Part shown: piece after piece, positions 60,809 to 64,000 of the stretch
Layout: the number at the start of each line of letters is the position of its first letter
How positions within the stretch are numbered: position 1 is the stretch's first letter
NCBI GenBank assembly: GCA_036562765.1
Contig: DATCJO010000200.1
Location: 7,772 to 71,771 of the forward strand
Length of the DNA: 64,000 nt
Source of the DNA: JAAYFT01 sp036562765
GTDB lineage: Bacteria; Bacillota; Clostridia; Tissierellales; Tissierellaceae
Direction of reading: 5' to 3'
Notes under the pieces: generated by a model
Told to the model about the DNA's origin: nothing
What the model saw: the letters and a program-made list of their open reading frames with translations, nothing else
The model's database searches: none
Position numbers and translations under genes: made by a program

Positions 60809-62116
60809 TTATTCAACTCCTGCAATATTTACATTGAACATCTTAATTGAAACTGGGCCAAGGAAGTTGTTTCGCTTTTGTAGTTCCTTAGATAAGTACA
60901 TTTCTTTGTGGACTTCATTTATGTTGCCTGATATTGAGCCACCAGTAACTGGCACAATTTCATTTCCATTGTTGTACCAGCCAAGCCTTATTTCTCCTGC
61001 AAAATCCCCTGTTATTGTGTCAATTTGAAAATCGGAGAAGGATTTTAATTCTAAGTATGCTCCTTTTTTTAAATCTTCTAATGTTTTCTCTCCGCCATTT
61101 ATTACTATATTTCTTATAACTCCAGTAGGCTCAATATTTAAATAATAAGCATGTCTCAAATCACTCCAGTATCTTTTTAAAATCCCATCTTCATATACTG
61201 TTACCTTCTTAAGCAAAAATCCATCTTCGTCATAGGGAGCTGAGAATGTTGAATTTTCTAAGTATGGATCCAGTATCATGTTTATTTTATCGCCCTTTAC
61301 ATCATCTCCTTGTATAGATTCTCCTACTTTTGCAGTTGAAATGTGCTCATAGATTAAGCGCCCGCATGCTTTATTATAGTAATATTTAAATATCGTATTG
61401 ACAGGTTCTCCAGATAATATAACAGGTATATTATTTAACTTAGGTGTAGGTTTAGCTACTGCTTTATCTTTAGAGATTTTAAGCATTTCATCTACTGCAT
61501 TTGGAATTAAGTTTGCATCATAGTCAGAAAACAATATATCTTGGTAAAGTTCTACTTCTTCACTTTCCCCTTCTTTCCAGTTAGTAATAAATTCAAGCTG
61601 TCCTCTGTAAGTATCATAGGATACATCGATACCTTCAGAATTTACTATTCTAACTTTTATTTTGTCCAAAAATAGTTCTGCTGAATTAATCCAGCCATTA
61701 TCATATTTATCTCTAATGAATATATCTTGTGTAAGTTTTGTAATCCAATTTGACATGGAATCTTTATTAAATCTGCTTTCTAGTTTTTGAGGAATTTCAT
61801 TTACTGGATTTGCAAGTGGATAATATTCATTTTTTACAAATCCTGCTGCATAAAGGGCATCTTTAATTTCATTAGCGATTTCCTCATCGCTCATAGTAGG
61901 ATGTATATTTATAGTTGAAGAACCTCTAAACTTTTTCCCTTCTTCTTCAAAATCCTTATAGATAGTAAGAGTAATGTTGGTTACATCTTTACCTCTATTC
62001 ATATCAAGTTCTTTTTTTATAAAGAACAGTTCCTTTGATTCTATTGTCTTTTCAACAATCTTCCAAGCATCTATTCCATCAATATTTGATAATATATTTT
62101 TTATTCTCCCTAACAT
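60809..62116 (-). CDS. tldE: TldE/PmbA family protein (copy 2)
   Basis: 435 aa. The PmbA-like arrangement is kept: LTIYKDFEEEGKKFRGSSTINIHP at the N-terminus, GDDVKGDKINMILDPYLENST near 270, and FAGEIRLGWYNNGNE with VTGGSISGNINE near the C-terminus. No zinc motif is present. It differs clearly from copy 1 at 19.5-20.8 kb, so it is an old paralogue rather than a recent duplicate. Its ATG overlaps the tldD copy 2 stop by one base (TAATG). Confidence 0.85.
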   Translation of the reverse strand: MLGRIKNILSNIDGIDAWKIVEKTIESKELFFIKKELDMNRGKDVTNITLTIYKDFEEEGKKFRGSSTINIHPTMSDEEIANEIKDALYAAGFVKNEYYPLANPVNEIPQKLESRFNKDSMSNWITKLTQDIFIRDKYDNGWINSAELFLDKIKVRIVNSEGIDVSYDTYRGQLEFITNWKEGESEEVELYQDILFSDYDANLIPNAVDEMLKISKDKAVAKPTPKLNNIPVILSGEPVNTIFKYYYNKACGRLIYEHISTAKVGESIQGDDVKGDKINMILDPYLENSTFSAPYDEDGFLLKKVTVYEDGILKRYWSDLRHAYYLNIEPTGVIRNIVINGGEKTLEDLKKGAYLELKSFSDFQIDTITGDFAGEIRLGWYNNGNEIVPVTGGSISGNINEVHKEMYLSKELQKRNNFLGPVSIKMFNVNIAGVE

Positions 62117-63546
62117 TATCCCAACCTCGCTCTTGCTTTAATATATGGACCACCGTCGGATACTTTAACCCATTCCTTGTATCCTTTGCCACAAGCCCCT
62201 AATGCAGATATTTCTACTTTGTCAGAAACCATGGAAATTGATTTCAACAAATCTGGTACATAACCTGTCATAATAACTGGAGACATGATGTTTCCAGTCA
62301 ACTTCCCATCCTTTATTTCCTTTGCAACAAGAATCATGCATTGAATACCCCAGTTCTTGGGGTCTTCCATGCCACTCATGGTGCCATCTAATAGATATCC
62401 TTCCTTAATAGATGCAATCATATCTCCTAGCTTATCATTGCCTGCTTCAAAGAAGGTATTTGTCATTCTTGCGTAAGCTTTTCTTTCAAAGGATTCCCTT
62501 TTGCCATTTCCAGTAGGTTTGGTACCAAGCCTTAATGCTGAAAGCAAGTCTGAAATACCAGTTTTCAATATCCCATTTTCTATAATCAATGTATCAGTGC
62601 CAATAGTTCCTTCATCATCAAATAGATACGAAGAAACGCTTTCAACTGCAGCTGCACCGTCATGCATATTTACTAATTCCGATGCTACATATTTCCCAAT
62701 ATATTCAACAGCTTTGGCTCTATTTTTTACAAACATATCCATTTCTACACCATGGCCAAAGGCTTCATGGGCAATTAATCCAGCTATTTCTGGCGAACAA
62801 ATCACATCATATTCTCCAGGAGTTATTCTCTTAGCATCTAGTAGTTTTTCAGCATTTTCAACTACAACTTTAGCTTTAGCACGAAGCTCATCTAATAGTT
62901 CTACTCCTTTTAGCCCAGCTACACCATCATAGTAGTATTTTGTATTGTTATCTCTTCTAACCAAAGCAAGGATATTCCCTTGGCTCCAGATATATGACTG
63001 TTCCAAATCCTTATTTTGAGAAATAAAAATTTTAGAAATATGGCATTCTTCATATCTCACATTAAAATCTACTAAAAGATCGGAATAAGACAATGCTTCA
63101 TTCATAATTTCAGTCATTTTCTTAATTCTATATTCAGCAGTCTTTTCTTCAGGTAATATTTCTACTTCTTTATAATGGCTCATTGTCAACTTCTCTTCTT
63201 CTATGACTGGATAATTCGATATATTAATACCTGCTGATTTTAAATTTTTTATGTCGTCTTCAGCCTTTTCCTTAATCTTATCAACTAGCAAATCTAATGT
63301 GTCCTCTGATAATTCGTTAAAGGAGTATTCAGAGTAGTTATACCCATTAAATACCCTAACAACAAAACCCCTCTCATTCCAAAGAGAGTCTGTAATACTT
63401 GTCCCCGTTTTGCGTACCTCATATTCTTTCCCTTTCACATCTGTACCTAAAACTGAAGCATATTTAAAATCCCTTGAAAGAATGCCAATTAATTTTTTTA
63501 GCGTGCCCTTCTGATTCGTTAAATATTTCGACATTGGGACTTGCAT
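62116..63546 (-). CDS. tldD: TldD family metalloprotease subunit (copy 2)
   Basis: 476 aa. The zinc motif HEAFGH is intact (H260, E261, H265), followed by SVSSYLFDDEGTIGTDT and a RESFERKAYARMTNTFFEAG block in place of the GRRQSYKFAPTSRM block of copy 1. It begins with ATG 5 bases after GGAGGTG. It is coupled to tldE copy 2 downstream and starts 12 bp after the ArsC family gene, which is probably cotranscribed. Substrate unknown. Confidence 0.9.
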   Translation of the reverse strand: MQVPMSKYLTNQKGTLKKLIGILSRDFKYASVLGTDVKGKEYEVRKTGTSITDSLWNERGFVVRVFNGYNYSEYSFNELSEDTLDLLVDKIKEKAEDDIKNLKSAGINISNYPVIEEEKLTMSHYKEVEILPEEKTAEYRIKKMTEIMNEALSYSDLLVDFNVRYEECHISKIFISQNKDLEQSYIWSQGNILALVRRDNNTKYYYDGVAGLKGVELLDELRAKAKVVVENAEKLLDAKRITPGEYDVICSPEIAGLIAHEAFGHGVEMDMFVKNRAKAVEYIGKYVASELVNMHDGAAAVESVSSYLFDDEGTIGTDTLIIENGILKTGISDLLSALRLGTKPTGNGKRESFERKAYARMTNTFFEAGNDKLGDMIASIKEGYLLDGTMSGMEDPKNWGIQCMILVAKEIKDGKLTGNIMSPVIMTGYVPDLLKSISMVSDKVEISALGACGKGYKEWVKVSDGGPYIKARARLG

Positions 63547-63558
63547 AAAGCACCTCCG

Positions 63559-63912
63559 CTATAATATTTTTTCCCACTCATCTTCTTTAAATCCAACTAA
63601 AATAATGTCCTCACCAATAAGTAGGGGCCTTTTTACTAGCATTCCATCTGACGCCAAAAGCTTAATCTTTTCCTCATCGCTCATAGATTCTAATTTATCC
63701 TTCAAACCTAAATTCTTATAAAGCTGCCCACTGGTGTTAAAAAATTTCTTTACTGGATAATTGCTTTTCTCAACCCACTCTCTTATTTCATCTTCTATTG
63801 GGTTATTTTCCTTGATGTTCCTTTCCTCATACCAAACATTATTTTCATCAAGCCATTTCCTGGCCTTTGCACAAGTAGTGCATTTTGGATAACATAAGAA
63901 TAAATATTTCAT
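63559..63912 (-). CDS. ArsC/Spx family thioredoxin-fold protein
   Basis: 117 aa. The N-terminal YPKCTTCAKARKWLDE has the CxxC redox site at residues 11 and 14, and FNTSGQLYKNLGLKD, MLVKRPLLI follow as in the arsenate reductase-like (YffB/Spx/MgsR) family. It lacks nearby ars genes, so a redox or regulatory role is as likely as arsenate reduction. It lies directly upstream of tldD copy 2 in the same direction. Confidence 0.85.
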   Translation of the reverse strand: MKYLFLCYPKCTTCAKARKWLDENNVWYEERNIKENNPIEDEIREWVEKSNYPVKKFFNTSGQLYKNLGLKDKLESMSDEEKIKLLASDGMLVKRPLLIGEDIILVGFKEDEWEKIL

Positions 63913-63948
63913 AATAAGTCCTCCCCTGAAATATGACTTATATTAAAA

Positions 63949-63972
63949 AACAGAGACTATATAGTCTCTGTT
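63949..63972. terminator. Terminator hairpin at the window end
   Basis: Perfect palindrome with 12-base arms AACAGAGACTAT / ATAGTCTCTGTT. T residues lie on the minus strand, so it probably ends a minus-strand gene lying to the right of the window. Confidence 0.7.
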
Positions 63973-64000
63973 ATATTAATATTACTATATTGATGCCTTT

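Noticed and set aside
1..64000. tRNA, rRNA, CRISPR arrays, insertion sequences.
   Set aside because: Reading the intergenic gaps I found no cloverleaf-type sequences, regularly spaced repeats, or transposase-like coding regions. A covariance-model search would be needed to exclude small structured RNAs.

Overview
The window looks like a chromosomal stretch of a low-GC, strictly anaerobic, spore-forming member of the Clostridia, possibly Tissierellales-like. The DNA is AT-rich by eye, although I did not compute GC. Almost every gene has a strong Shine-Dalgarno sequence. The gene set includes pyruvate:ferredoxin oxidoreductase, an Nfn-type transhydrogenase, a flavodiiron protein, oxygen-sensitive Fe-S serine dehydratase, spore dipicolinate synthase (dpaAB) and the edge of a GrdX-like gene. 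The last points to glycine reductase (Stickland) metabolism. I saw no rRNA, tRNA, CRISPR array, insertion sequence or complete prophage.

Layout. 1-7.1 kb: a murB / PHP / rapZ / yvcK / whiA neighbourhood on the minus strand, split by a Nudix gene and two plus-strand genes (an M42 aminopeptidase and a Rad52/Sak-like protein). 7.4-19 kb: central metabolism and repair on the minus strand (PFOR, uvrC, flavodiiron protein, aminopeptidase P, PEP synthase). 19-22.5 kb: a tldD-tldE pair bracketed by two tiny, internally duplicated hydrophobic proteins. 22.5-31 kb: CYTH protein, nagB, phosphoesterase, a YhaN/YhaO (SbcCD-like) pair, two poorly characterised proteins and an MBL hydrolase. 31-40 kb: an ABC exporter (ATPase plus 1068-aa permease), a decayed paralogue of the permease, and a lipoprotein / response regulator / histidine kinase operon. 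40-42 kb: one unknown membrane-anchored protein between long AT-rich gaps. 42-50.7 kb: a plus-strand operon that begins with serine dehydratase (sdaAB, sdaAA) and continues into a 1604-aa multidomain protein, an LDH/MDH-like dehydrogenase and an Fe-S flavoprotein-like oxidoreductase. 50.7-64 kb: MATE exporter, nfnBA, phosphohexomutase, YkvA and YitT family membrane proteins, dpaAB with a sigma-K-like promoter, NAD(P)HX epimerase, a second tldD/tldE pair and an ArsC/Spx family protein.

How it fits together. Serine dehydratase, PFOR and PEP synthase converge on pyruvate. Nfn and PFOR exchange electrons through ferredoxin, and the flavodiiron protein would remove O2 or NO. The strongest candidate for an undescribed system is the 43.5-50.7 kb block. 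One polypeptide carries an HD domain, helical repeats, a NadD-like nucleotidyltransferase with an altered (H/T)xGH motif, a possible GNAT-like segment and a phosphoribosyltransferase-like domain. It is translationally linked to two redox enzymes and sits behind serine dehydratase. Second is the pair of small hydrophobic proteins around tldDE, one of which has its ribosome binding site inside a 13-bp inverted repeat. Many genes here appear to start with TTG.
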